From Sutterella sp. (lineage in GTDB: Bacteria; Pseudomonadota; Gammaproteobacteria; Burkholderiales; Burkholderiaceae_F), in contig NZ_JAUNSF010000020.1 in NCBI RefSeq assembly GCF_030539355.1, forward strand, positions 1-33,689: DNA of 33,689 nucleotides, read 5' to 3'. Of the stretch, positions 15,824-24,547 are shown one piece after another; position 1 is the stretch's first letter; every line of letters starts with the position of its first letter. Below the pieces are notes generated by a model that had not been told where the DNA came from, ran no database searches, and saw only the letters and a program-made list of their open reading frames with translations. The position numbers were made by a program, and so were the translations under genes.

Positions 15824-16750
15824 TCAGAGCAGGCGCTCGAAGTCCGAGAGCTCCCCGAGCATGCGGAAGAGCTGCAGCAGAACGGGAGAGTTGCTGCTCG
15901 AGAGCCTCATCGCCCGGATCTCGAGAAGGGAGTGCTCGAGCGCGAAGAGCTCGGTGTCGGGACCGAGCTTGGGCGCGGCGACCTCGGGGAGGATCGCGAT
16001 GCCGAGGCCCGCGTCGACGAAGCTCGCGATCAGGCCCACCGTGGGAAGCTTCATCGTCCGGCGCGGCACGAAGCTGAGCGCATTCTCGATCGAGACGGGC
16101 GATTCGTTCACGGTCTCGAAGAAGATGAAGGTCTGCTCCTTGAGCGACTTCGGATCGGGCCTGCCGTTCGCGAGCGTTTTAACGGTGCCCTTTCGCGCGA
16201 CGAGCGCGGCGCGGAAGCTCGTGAGCGGCACAGACACGGTGCCCTCGGGGAAGCTGATGCCGAAGGTGATGCCGAACATGCAGTCGATCTTCCCGTCGGC
16301 GAGGCGCTTCGCGAGCGCCGGGGGCGAGTCCTCCTCGGCGGTGATCTCGAGCTCGGGGAAGCGCCTTCTCGCCTCATGGAGAATCTTGGCGAGCAGCCCC
16401 GTCGCGATCGTGGCCGAGCAGGCGCCGATGCGGAGCGTCCCCGCGGGGCCGTCGAAGATGTCGGCGCTGTTGCGCACCGCGCGCTCCATGAGCGAGAGGA
16501 TGCGTTCGGCGTCGGCGAGAAACACCTCGCCCGCGGCGGTGAGCGAGAGCGTGCGGTTCGAGCGGTTGATGAGCGGCCCGCCCACCTCCTCCTCGAGCGC
16601 GCGGATGCGCGCCGTGAGCGCGGGCTGCGAGATGCCGAGCGCGGCGGCGGCACGTCGGAAGTGCATGAACTTCGCGAGCGTGACGAAGGCCTCAAGGTTC
16701 CTGGTGTCAAGCATGCTTCTGCGGGGTGATGTGGGCTGGAGTGCTTTCAT
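15824..16750 (-). CDS. LysR-family transcriptional regulator
   Basis: This is a DNA-binding regulator with a co-inducer domain. The N-terminal winged helix-turn-helix is typical: RNLEAFVTLAKFMHFRRAAAALGISQPALTARIRALEEEVGGPLI, shown here only to mark its extent over about 45 residues. A linker helix and a two-lobed LysR substrate domain follow, with LRIGACSATIATGLLAK and an AGLGIAILPEVAA block near the end. ATG 16750 gives 308 residues and has GAGG seven bases upstream. ATG 16714 gives the more usual MLDTRN start (296 residues) with a weaker ribosome site. The gene lies on the same strand directly behind the terminator of the hydrolase/reductase pair, which makes that pair its likely target. 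Confidence 0.9.
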   Translation of the reverse strand: MKALQPTSPRRSMLDTRNLEAFVTLAKFMHFRRAAAALGISQPALTARIRALEEEVGGPLINRSNRTLSLTAAGEVFLADAERILSLMERAVRNSADIFDGPAGTLRIGACSATIATGLLAKILHEARRRFPELEITAEEDSPPALAKRLADGKIDCMFGITFGISFPEGTVSVPLTSFRAALVARKGTVKTLANGRPDPKSLKEQTFIFFETVNESPVSIENALSFVPRRTMKLPTVGLIASFVDAGLGIAILPEVAAPKLGPDTELFALEHSLLEIRAMRLSSSNSPVLLQLFRMLGELSDFERLL

Positions 16751-16767
16751 CTTAAGGCCTCGTCTCG

Positions 16768-16810
16768 AAAAAGCGGACGGGCGGCCCCTCTGCCCGGAGA
16801 CCGCCCGTCC
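16768..16810 (-). terminator. Strong terminator after the hydrolase gene, just before LysR
   Basis: Perfect 10-bp arms GGACGGGCGG (16775-16784) and CCGCCCGTCC (16801-16810) are followed on the minus strand by GC and T5 (16772-16768). It ends 18 bases before the LysR ATG at 16750, so LysR transcription from the upstream pair would need readthrough. Confidence 0.85.
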
Positions 16811-16835
16811 GACCCTCACCACAAGGGATCTTTCA

Positions 16836-18725
16836 TCACTTCGCCGGGATCACCGGAACGAGGAGGTAGCTCTCGTACTTCCCGCCCGTGTGGATCTCGT
16901 GGCGCCCCTTGTTCATCGTGGCGGGCGAGGTGACGACTTCCTTCGGGTCGGCCACTTCCTTCGAGTTGCCGCCGATCGTCATCATCTCGACCTTCTCGCC
17001 CGGCGTGAAGGTGTAGCCCACCTTCGGGACGGAGATCCTCGCCTCGCCAAAGGGGATCGCAGCCTCGCCCGGACGGTAGGCACCGACCGTGAGCGCGAGC
17101 TGCTCACCCTTCTCGAATCTGAGGCCGATCGGCCAGATCTCGATGTCGACCGGCACGATCTCGCCGGGCTTCACCTTCTCGAACTTCTCGAATTTGTGGA
17201 CGGGCTCGCTCTCGGTGCTCCTCGCCTCGTCAAGCGCACGGAGCGAGACGCGCAGCTGCCCCGTGGCGGAGATCGGCATGCCGAGCGGGTCGCCGAGGGG
17301 CTTCCCTTCGGCGGAAAGCTTCTCGACCTTGACCGCGAGGTCCATGTCGTCGTGGTCCGGAGCCGAGACCCAGGCGCGCAGCTTCATGTAGCCCGTGATC
17401 TCGGTGGGCTCATCCATGCGGAAGCGGTAGACGACCGACGGGTTCTCGGCGCCCGAGTCGTAGCTGTCGACGGCCTCGACCGCGGGGAGCGCCTCGGTGA
17501 GAGCGTGGTCGGCGGCCGAGAGATAGAGCCGGCGGTACTCCGTGCGCGCGAGCGGGAACTCGTTCTCGACGCGGTTCACGATGTCCTCGCCGCCCGGGTT
17601 GAGAACCGAGAGGCGCACGCGCGGCGTCTGCTCCCAGCCGTTCTCGATGCCCTTGAGATAGTGGTCAAAGAACTTCCTCAGGTCCTCCACATTGGCCGGG
17701 GTGTAGTAGTCGTGCCATTCGTTCGTGTTGTGCACGCGCAGCCACTTCTCGGAGGAAGAGATATTGCGGAAGCCCGCGAAGGTGCCGTGCGTGTGCACGG
17801 GGTTCGTCCAGCTCGCGACGACGTAGGCGGGCACGGTGATGTTCTCAAGCCGCGCAGCCTTGTCCTTCCAGTAGTCGGTGAGGAGCGGCTCCTCGACGAT
17901 CATGCGGGGCTGGTCCTCGAGCACGCCCGAGTGCGAGGCGAAGGTCTCGGCGATCATCTCGGGGAACTCCGGTGTGGGGATGCCGCCGCGGGTGCCCGAC
18001 TCGCGGTAGTGGTTCGAGAACCCTTCCCAGGGCGCGATGGCGGCGAGGTGCTCCGGGCGCTCGGCGGCGATGAACCACTGCGAGACCGTGAGCCAGGAGT
18101 TGCCCGTCATGCCGACCTTGCCCGTGCACCAGTTCTGCTTGGCGATCCACTCGATCACGTCGCGTCCGTCGAGCGCGTCCTTGTGGCCCCAGTAGAGGAG
18201 GTCGCCCTCGCTCATGTAGGCGCCGCGCTTGTCGGGATTGATGACGGCGTAGCCGTGCGCGACCCAGTAGGCCGGGTCCGGCCCCTCGAACTTCTCGAGG
18301 CCCGAGGTCGCGGAGAGCGGCACGCCGGAGCGGCCCGGCACGTCGTCGAGCATCTGGCCGCCCACTTCCTTGCCGTAGGGACTCCAGGCGAGGAGCGCCG
18401 GGTACTTGCCGTCTCCGACGGGGCGGAAGACGTCGGTGTAGATCGTCACGCCGTCGCGCAGCTTCACCGGCACGTCGCGCTCGAGCAGGATGTCACAGGG
18501 GAGCGGCATCGCCCCCTCGCGGCGGATCGTGCCCTTCTTGAGAATCAGCGTCTCCTGTTTGAAGCCGGGATAGCGGGCGCGGTCGGCGGTGACGGGAAGC
18601 GCCTTGCGGGCGGGAATGGTGAGTTCCACGCCGTCCGCGGTTGTGAGGGAGACCGTGGCCGCGGCGGCGAGCGCGGGGGAGAGCATGGCCGCGCCGAGGG
18701 CGGCGGCGAGAAGCTTCGTGTTCAT
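16836..18725 (-). CDS. Secreted CocE/NonD-type (X-Pro peptidase S15 family) hydrolase
   Basis: The 629-residue protein has a Sec signal peptide (MNTKLLAAALGAAMLSPALA, cleavage after about residue 22) and is probably periplasmic. It combines an S15/CocE alpha/beta-hydrolase domain with a C-terminal jelly-roll domain (from about 380) characteristic of X-Pro dipeptidyl peptidases and cocaine esterase. The nucleophile is Ser210 in VGMTGNSWL; upstream are LRDGVTIYTDVFRP and WVAHGYAVINPDKRG. The region where cocaine esterase has its catalytic Asp reads ASWTNPVHTHGTF, with Asn308 at that place. A candidate catalytic His is in VHNTNEWHDYY (332 or 338). Substrate (ester or amide) unknown. Its ATG overlaps the stop of the flavoprotein gene as ATGA, so the two are co-translated. 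Confidence 0.88.
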   Translation of the reverse strand: MNTKLLAAALGAAMLSPALAAAATVSLTTADGVELTIPARKALPVTADRARYPGFKQETLILKKGTIRREGAMPLPCDILLERDVPVKLRDGVTIYTDVFRPVGDGKYPALLAWSPYGKEVGGQMLDDVPGRSGVPLSATSGLEKFEGPDPAYWVAHGYAVINPDKRGAYMSEGDLLYWGHKDALDGRDVIEWIAKQNWCTGKVGMTGNSWLTVSQWFIAAERPEHLAAIAPWEGFSNHYRESGTRGGIPTPEFPEMIAETFASHSGVLEDQPRMIVEEPLLTDYWKDKAARLENITVPAYVVASWTNPVHTHGTFAGFRNISSSEKWLRVHNTNEWHDYYTPANVEDLRKFFDHYLKGIENGWEQTPRVRLSVLNPGGEDIVNRVENEFPLARTEYRRLYLSAADHALTEALPAVEAVDSYDSGAENPSVVYRFRMDEPTEITGYMKLRAWVSAPDHDDMDLAVKVEKLSAEGKPLGDPLGMPISATGQLRVSLRALDEARSTESEPVHKFEKFEKVKPGEIVPVDIEIWPIGLRFEKGEQLALTVGAYRPGEAAIPFGEARISVPKVGYTFTPGEKVEMMTIGGNSKEVADPKEVVTSPATMNKGRHEIHTGGKYESYLLVPVIPAK

Positions 18726-20707
18726 CTGGTATTTCCTTGTGGTGAAAGCGGTGGACCGGACGCGGGCGCCTCGTCAGGTTGGCAGAGCGAGGCGCCCGGG
18801 GCCGGGGAGGAAAGGGGGCAGTCGGCGTTCTTCACCTTTGCCGCGGCATCCGCGCCGGCGATGCGGCCGCTGTTGTAGGCGAAGCCGAGTGCGAGGCCCT
18901 GGTAGGGCGGATAGGACGGGGCGGAGTAGAACCCGTAGGCGTTGTTGCCGACGGCGTAGAGTCCCTTGACGACCTCGCCGCTGCCGTTCAAAGCCTGCAT
19001 GTTCTCGTTGACGCGCACGCCGCCGAGCGTGGAGAGGCTCACGACACGGGCGCGGAAGGCGTAGAAGGGGCCCTTCTCGACGGTGAACTTCAGGAACTCC
19101 GCGGGTTTGCCGTAGGGGTCGGAACCCGTCCTCACGGCTTCGTTGTAGTCGGCGACCTCGCGCTCGAAGCCCGCCTCGAAACCGGTGAGCTTCGCGAGCT
19201 CCTCGAGCGTGTCGGCCTTGAAGCCGACGCCCTGGCGGACGGCCTCCTCGGCGAGCGCACGGAAGTCACCCTTTCCCTCGGGGTTGAGCGGCCCCGCGCC
19301 CGAGACTTCGAAGGGGAGGGCGTCCGCGGTGTAGGTGTCGAGCGTCGCCGCGTCACAGACGACGAAGTACTTGCCGCCGGCGGAGTATGCAGCGTTCGCC
19401 CAGAGGACGGTGTCGTAGATGAGTTCCTCGTTGGCGAAGCGCTTCCCCGACGTGTCGACCCACATGAGCGGGGTCTTCAGCACGCGCACGAGGAGGTTGG
19501 AGTCCTGCATCTGCGCGCCGCCCTTCGAGGCCGAGGAGGCGAGGCCGTCGAACTCCGCGCCGTGGATAAGTATGTCGCCTTCGCCCAATTTCTGCGCGCC
19601 GGCCTTCCAGGCCATCTCCAGACCCTCGCCGTTGTTCGACCAGGCGATGCGGTTCGTGACGTTCTCCGTCTCGAGCGCCCGGGAGAGGTGCTTCGCGTCG
19701 CCGCCGAAGCCGCCCGAGGCGATGATGACCGCCTTCGCGTGCACGGTGAGCTTCGCGCCGCCCGACTTCTCCGCAATGACGGCCGAGACGCTGCCGTCCG
19801 GGGCGGTCTCGATGTCATACGCACGGGCGCCGGTGATGAGCTCGCCGCCCATTTCCCCGAGCGCGGCGTACATGTTCTCGAAGGCCTTCGGGCTGTCGAC
19901 GTACTGGTGGTAGATCCTCCAGCGCAGCGGATAGGGGTTCTGGCCCTGCTGCAGGTTTTTGTCATCGATCCTGAGGTCCACGCCGTAGCCCTTCAGCCAG
20001 TCGACGGTCGAGGCGGAGAGGTCGATCACCTTCCGCGTGATGCGCGCGTTGCTCAGATAATGGTTGTAGTCCATCAGCTCCCGGTAGAGGTTGTCCTTCG
20101 TGAGGACCTTCATGAGCTCCGGGTCGCTGCCGTACTTTTCCTTCATGAGCGAGCTCTCGACCGCGAAGAGCCCCATGGCGATCTTCGAGGCACCGCCTGC
20201 GGCCGGGGCCTTCTCGAGCACGGTTACCCTGACGCCCGCCTCGGCGGCGGCGAGCGCGGCGGCTGTGCCGGAGGCACCCGCGCCGATCACGACCACGTCG
20301 GTGGTGATCTCCTCGGCGGGGAGCGCCGCCTTCTCGACCTTCACGTCGTAGGCCTTCGGGTCGGCGCCCGCCTTCGCGAGCGCGGCGACGACGGCCGAGC
20401 GGATGGCCTCCGAGGAGACGGTGGCGCCCGAGACGCCGTCGACGGCCGTGCTCTGGTGCTCGAGGATCGCGGGGACCATCTGCTTCGCGGCGGCGCCGCC
20501 GAGGTCGGGCGTCTCGCCCGAGACGTCCACCGAGAGATCGGTGATGCGGCCGGAGGCGTCGACGGTCACGGATGCGCGGACCGGGGAGAGCTTGCCGGCG
20601 GCCTCGGCCTCGTACGTGCCGGCGGTGACGGCGGCCGGGGAGACGATCGGCGTGAAGAGCGCCGCGGTGAGCGCGGCGGCGGTGAGTCGGTGCAGATGGA
20701 TGTGCAT
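18722..20707 (-). CDS. Exported FMN-binding/FAD flavoprotein reductase (flavocytochrome c-like)
   Basis: The 661-residue protein has a Sec-type signal peptide (about residues 1-28). An FMN_bind domain (about 29-112) has the flavinylation motif DGVSGATVSS (90-99), where ApbE attaches FMN through a phosphoester bond. An FAD_binding_2 domain follows, with the dinucleotide fold VVVIGAGASGTAAAL (138-152), GGASK (171-175), IIASGGFGGD (328-337) and GLYAVGNN (582-589). There is no CxxCH haem motif, so electrons must come from a partner. The family reduces C=C bonds of periplasmic acceptors such as fumarate or urocanate, but the fumarate-binding residues are missing here. A tail of about 35 residues (Cys630, Cys642) follows the fold. 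GGAG lies nine bases before the ATG. First gene of the pair with the hydrolase. Confidence 0.92.
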   Translation of the reverse strand: MHIHLHRLTAAALTAALFTPIVSPAAVTAGTYEAEAAGKLSPVRASVTVDASGRITDLSVDVSGETPDLGGAAAKQMVPAILEHQSTAVDGVSGATVSSEAIRSAVVAALAKAGADPKAYDVKVEKAALPAEEITTDVVVIGAGASGTAAALAAAEAGVRVTVLEKAPAAGGASKIAMGLFAVESSLMKEKYGSDPELMKVLTKDNLYRELMDYNHYLSNARITRKVIDLSASTVDWLKGYGVDLRIDDKNLQQGQNPYPLRWRIYHQYVDSPKAFENMYAALGEMGGELITGARAYDIETAPDGSVSAVIAEKSGGAKLTVHAKAVIIASGGFGGDAKHLSRALETENVTNRIAWSNNGEGLEMAWKAGAQKLGEGDILIHGAEFDGLASSASKGGAQMQDSNLLVRVLKTPLMWVDTSGKRFANEELIYDTVLWANAAYSAGGKYFVVCDAATLDTYTADALPFEVSGAGPLNPEGKGDFRALAEEAVRQGVGFKADTLEELAKLTGFEAGFEREVADYNEAVRTGSDPYGKPAEFLKFTVEKGPFYAFRARVVSLSTLGGVRVNENMQALNGSGEVVKGLYAVGNNAYGFYSAPSYPPYQGLALGFAYNSGRIAGADAAAKVKNADCPLSSPAPGASLCQPDEAPASGPPLSPQGNTR

Positions 20708-20992
20708 GGTGGACGTTCTCCGTTTGTTCCTTGCAGTTCTTTTCAGGGGCGATCTTTCATGCGGATGTGGGTGCCGGGGCAGGCGCCTGAAGCCTCGGAG
20801 AACCGGATCGCCTGAGAGTGAAGATAAGACACGTGGAAAGCGTCGGACTCGATTGCACGATAAATAAAACTGATCATGAGGGCATCCAGGGGCCTTTCCG
20901 GAGTCACCGTCACCCCGTGCGGAAATCTGCGCGAAAATGTCACCCGTCCGTCCGCTACCCCGGCTTATCCATTCCCATCAGGAGCACCTCCC
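20708..20992. promoter_or_regulatory. Divergent control region between the reductase pair and smc
   Basis: This 285-base gap must hold the promoters of the minus-strand reductase/hydrolase pair and of plus-strand smc. An A/T-rich patch (GATAAATAAAACTGATC, about 20860-20876) is the most promoter-like part. Neither a clean -10/-35 pair nor a convincing LysR T-N11-A box can be assigned. No gene is supported: the open frame over 20876-20992 is only the upstream extension of smc. Confidence 0.35.
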
Positions 20993-23900
20993 TTGCGACT
21001 TCGTCAGATCAAAATCGCCGGCTTCAAGAGCTTCGCCGATCCGACCGTGATCGATATCCGGGATCCGCTCATCGGAATCGTGGGCCCGAACGGCTGCGGC
21101 AAGTCGAACATCATTGACGCCGTCCGATGGGTGCTCGGCGAAGGCCGCGTGAGCGAACTGCGCGGCGGCGCGATGTCCGAGCTCATCTTCACGGGGTCGG
21201 CGAGGCGCGCGCCGCTCGGTCGCGCGAGCGTGGAGCTCCTTCTCGACAACAGCGACCACGCCGTCAAGGGCCCCTGGGGCCAGTACGCCGAGCTCTCGAT
21301 CCGCCGCGTGGTCACGACCGAGGGCGTCTCGGCCTACTACATCAATCACCAGCAGGTGCGAAAACGCGACGTGCAGGAGATCTTCCTCGGCACGGGCCTG
21401 GGCTCGCGGAGCTACGCCATCGTCTCCCAGGGCATGATCGAGCGCTTCACCTCCGCCAGGCCCGAGGAGATCCGCGTCTACCTCGAGGAGGCCGCGGGCG
21501 TGTCGCTCTACAAGGAGCGCCGCCGCGAGACCGAGTCACACCTGAGGCAGACGCAGGAGAACCTCGAGCGCGCGGCGGACCTGCAGAGCGTGCGCGCCGA
21601 GGAGATCGAGAAGCTTCGTGCGGAGGCGGCGACCGCCGCCCGCTGGCAGGAGCTTGACCGGAAGAAGACCGAGAGCGAGGCGCTCTGGTACTTCCTGATG
21701 AGCGAGAACGCCCGGCGCGAGGCCGACCAGGCCCGCGAGGCGATCACCCGCATCGAGAACGACATCGCGATGAAGCGCGCCGCCGTCGAGGAGTGCGAGG
21801 CCGCCCAGGAGGGGCTCGAGAACGAGGTGAAGAAGGCCGACGCCGAGCACGAGCGCATCTCCGGGGAATTCCGCGAGGCCGAGAAGGAACTCGCCCGTCT
21901 CGAGGGCGAGATGAGCCGCATCGTCGAGCGCCGGCGCACCGCCGAGCGCGACCGCACGCAGGCGGCCGAGACTATCGCCGCCAAGGAGAAGCTCATCAGT
22001 GAGATGACGCTCCGGCGCGAGGAGAGCTCGGAAAAGATCGCCGAGCTTGAGGCGCTCCTCGAGGAATTCGAGGAGATGAACGAGACGCGCGCCGAGGCGC
22101 TCGACGCGGCCGAGGAGGCCGAGCGCACGACCCGGGCCGCGGCCGAGACCGCGGGCGGGGCGCTCGCGCGCGCCCGCACCGCGCAGCAGGTCGAGGAAGT
22201 GAAGCTCTCGCGCGAGCGCGAGCGCGTGGGCGAGCTCGACCGCAGGCTCTCGCGCATCACCGAGGACGAGCGCGGCAGCGAAAAGCCCGACCCGGAGAAG
22301 GTCGAGGCGCTCGCCGAGGCGCTTGTCGAAGCGGGCGAGGCCGAGGAGGAGGCCGCCGCGAAGCGCGAGGAGGCGCTCGAGCGCGCCGAGACCGCCCGCG
22401 AGGCGGCCGCGCAGGCGAACGAAAAATACTTTGCCCTCCTTTCCGAACAGAAGTCTCTCTCGGCGAAGCTCTCGACCCTCGAGGAGGTGCAGCGCTCGGC
22501 CGAGAAGTCGGACGCGCTCTCGAAGTGGCTCGAGGAGACCGGCATCGCCGGCCTTCCCGAACTGATTGACTCGATCGAGGTGCCCGACGAACTCCTCACG
22601 GCGCTCGAGGCGGTGCTTGAGCACCGCATGCAGGCGCTGCTCCTGCGCGACCTGCGGGCCGCGGGTGATCTCGCCCGCAGCCGCCCGCCCGCGCGGCTCT
22701 CCTTTGCCGCCCCCGAGCCCGAGGGCGCCGCCGCCCCGGCGCTCGTCTGGGAGATCGAAGGAAGGCCCGTGATCCGCCTCTCCGAGCACGTCACGACGAA
22801 GCACCCGGCCGCGCGCGCCGCGATCGACGCCTGGGCCTCGTGCGCCGGACTCGCCCCGGACCTCGCCACGGCGCTCCGCGCCCGCACGACGCTCCCCGAG
22901 GGACACTGCTTCGTGACGCCGCAGGGCGACGTCGTGACCCGCTCCTCGCTCACCTTCTGGGCCGCGGAGGATCCGCGCCTCGCGCTCCTTTCCCGCGCGC
23001 AGGAGATCCGCGAGCTCTCGGCGCGCGTCGAGGCCTTGGACATCGAGGTCGGCCAGGCCGACGACCGCAGAAATGCGGCCGCCCGCGAGGAAACGGATTC
23101 CCGGCGCGCCGCGGAGCTCGCCCAGACCGCGGTCGCCGAGGCCGCCCGCCGCACCGCGGCCGCGAAGCTCGCCGAGCGCGAGGCGAGGCGCACGCTCGAG
23201 GAGGCGCTGCGCCGCGAGGCTGATCTCAAGCGCTCCCGCGAGGAGCTCGAGCGCGAGCGCGCCGAGGTCTCGGCGAGAGTCGACGAGATGCTCGAGACGA
23301 TGGACGGCCTTGCCGAGGCGCTCGAATCCGCGGAGACCGCCGCGGGCGAGGCCGCGGCCGCCTACGCCAGGGCGCAGGACCGGCTTGCCAATGAGCGCAG
23401 GGAGCAGACCGAGCTCATTCACCGCACGGCGATGAAGCGCCTCGAGATCCAGCAGGCCCGCGAGGGTGCGCAGCTCGACGAGCGCCGCATCGAGGAGGCG
23501 AAGGCCGACGTCGAGCGCGAGAAGACGCGACTTGCCGAGGCCGAGAAGCTTCTCGCCGAGGAGGACCAGGGCACGGTCGAGTCGGGCGCGAAGGCGCTCC
23601 TCGAGAAGAGCGCCGGTCTCGAGCGCGCCGCCGCGGACGCCCAGGGGCGTCTCGCCGAGACGCGCAGGAAGGCCGACGAGAACCGGAAGCTCGCGAAGAC
23701 CCTGACCGAGGGGATCCTGCCGCTCACGGAACAGCTCGGCACGCTGCGCGTCACCGCCGAGCAGAAGTCGGGGCTTCTCAGTCAGTTCAACGACCGCATG
23801 GAGGAGCTCGGTGCCGACTGGCAGACGCTCTCCGTCATCGCGCAGGAGCGCAAGGTCAAGGCCCCGGCCGTGAAGAGCGAGGTCACGCGCCTCATGAATG

Positions 23901-24547
23901 AGATCGCCGCGCTCGGTCCCGTCAACCACGCCGCGCTCTCGCACCTCGAGGCCGCCGAGGAGGCGATGCGCCTCGCCGAGGCCCAGATCAACGACCTGAA
24001 GCAGGCCGTCGAGACCCTCGAGGCGGCGATCCGCAAGATCGACTCGGAGACGCGCAGCCGCATGCGCGAGACCTTCGAGAAGGTGAACACGAACTTCGCC
24101 GAGACCTTCCGCGGTCTCTTCGGCGGCGGCGTCGCGTCGCTCACGCTCGTGGGCGACGAGATCCTCACCGCGGGCGTCGAGGTGCGCGCGCAGCCCCCGG
24201 GCAAGCGCAACCAGTCGCTCACGCTCCTCTCGGGCGGCGAGAAGGCGCTCACCGCGACGGCGCTCATCTTCGCGATGTTCCGCCTCAACCCGGCGCCCTT
24301 CTGTCTGCTCGACGAGGTGGACGCGCCGCTTGACGAGGCGAACCAGGGCCGTCTCGCGCGCCTCTGCCTCGGCATGAGCGAGGCGACGCAGTTCATCATC
24401 ATCACGCACCACCGCGTGACGATGGAGTACGCCTCGTCGCTCATCGGCGTGACGATGAAGGAGCCGGGCGTGAGCCGCGTGGTGAGCGTCGACATCGAGG
24501 AGGCCGTGCGCCAGTCCTCGGAGACGGTTGCGACAGCGGGCGCCTGA
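20993..24547 (+). CDS. smc: Chromosome partition protein SMC
   Basis: SMC is the long coiled-coil ATPase that, with ScpA and ScpB, compacts and segregates the chromosome. The 1184-residue protein opens LRLRQIKIAGFKSFADPT with Walker A VGPNGCGKSN, then a first coiled coil very rich in Glu, Ala and Arg. A hinge at about 500-650 contains GIAGLPELIDSIEVPDELL. A second coiled coil follows, and the C-terminal head has LLSGGEKALTATALIF and Walker B FCLLDEVDAPLDEAN. The start is a TTG at 20993: AGGAG lies eight bases upstream and homology begins exactly there. The open frame reaches back to an ATG at 20876 but those residues look non-coding. The ZipA-like gene and ligA follow, a known betaproteobacterial order. 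scpAB is not in the window. Confidence 0.96.
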   Translation: MRLRQIKIAGFKSFADPTVIDIRDPLIGIVGPNGCGKSNIIDAVRWVLGEGRVSELRGGAMSELIFTGSARRAPLGRASVELLLDNSDHAVKGPWGQYAELSIRRVVTTEGVSAYYINHQQVRKRDVQEIFLGTGLGSRSYAIVSQGMIERFTSARPEEIRVYLEEAAGVSLYKERRRETESHLRQTQENLERAADLQSVRAEEIEKLRAEAATAARWQELDRKKTESEALWYFLMSENARREADQAREAITRIENDIAMKRAAVEECEAAQEGLENEVKKADAEHERISGEFREAEKELARLEGEMSRIVERRRTAERDRTQAAETIAAKEKLISEMTLRREESSEKIAELEALLEEFEEMNETRAEALDAAEEAERTTRAAAETAGGALARARTAQQVEEVKLSRERERVGELDRRLSRITEDERGSEKPDPEKVEALAEALVEAGEAEEEAAAKREEALERAETAREAAAQANEKYFALLSEQKSLSAKLSTLEEVQRSAEKSDALSKWLEETGIAGLPELIDSIEVPDELLTALEAVLEHRMQALLLRDLRAAGDLARSRPPARLSFAAPEPEGAAAPALVWEIEGRPVIRLSEHVTTKHPAARAAIDAWASCAGLAPDLATALRARTTLPEGHCFVTPQGDVVTRSSLTFWAAEDPRLALLSRAQEIRELSARVEALDIEVGQADDRRNAAAREETDSRRAAELAQTAVAEAARRTAAAKLAEREARRTLEEALRREADLKRSREELERERAEVSARVDEMLETMDGLAEALESAETAAGEAAAAYARAQDRLANERREQTELIHRTAMKRLEIQQAREGAQLDERRIEEAKADVEREKTRLAEAEKLLAEEDQGTVESGAKALLEKSAGLERAAADAQGRLAETRRKADENRKLAKTLTEGILPLTEQLGTLRVTAEQKSGLLSQFNDRMEELGADWQTLSVIAQERKVKAPAVKSEVTRLMNEIAALGPVNHAALSHLEAAEEAMRLAEAQINDLKQAVETLEAAIRKIDSETRSRMRETFEKVNTNFAETFRGLFGGGVASLTLVGDEILTAGVEVRAQPPGKRNQSLTLLSGGEKALTATALIFAMFRLNPAPFCLLDEVDAPLDEANQGRLARLCLGMSEATQFIIITHHRVTMEYASSLIGVTMKEPGVSRVVSVDIEEAVRQSSETVATAGA

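Noticed and set aside
15801-18878. 1025-residue open frame antisense to the LysR and hydrolase genes
   Set aside because: It spans two genuine genes and a terminator on the other strand, with no family motif and abnormal composition.
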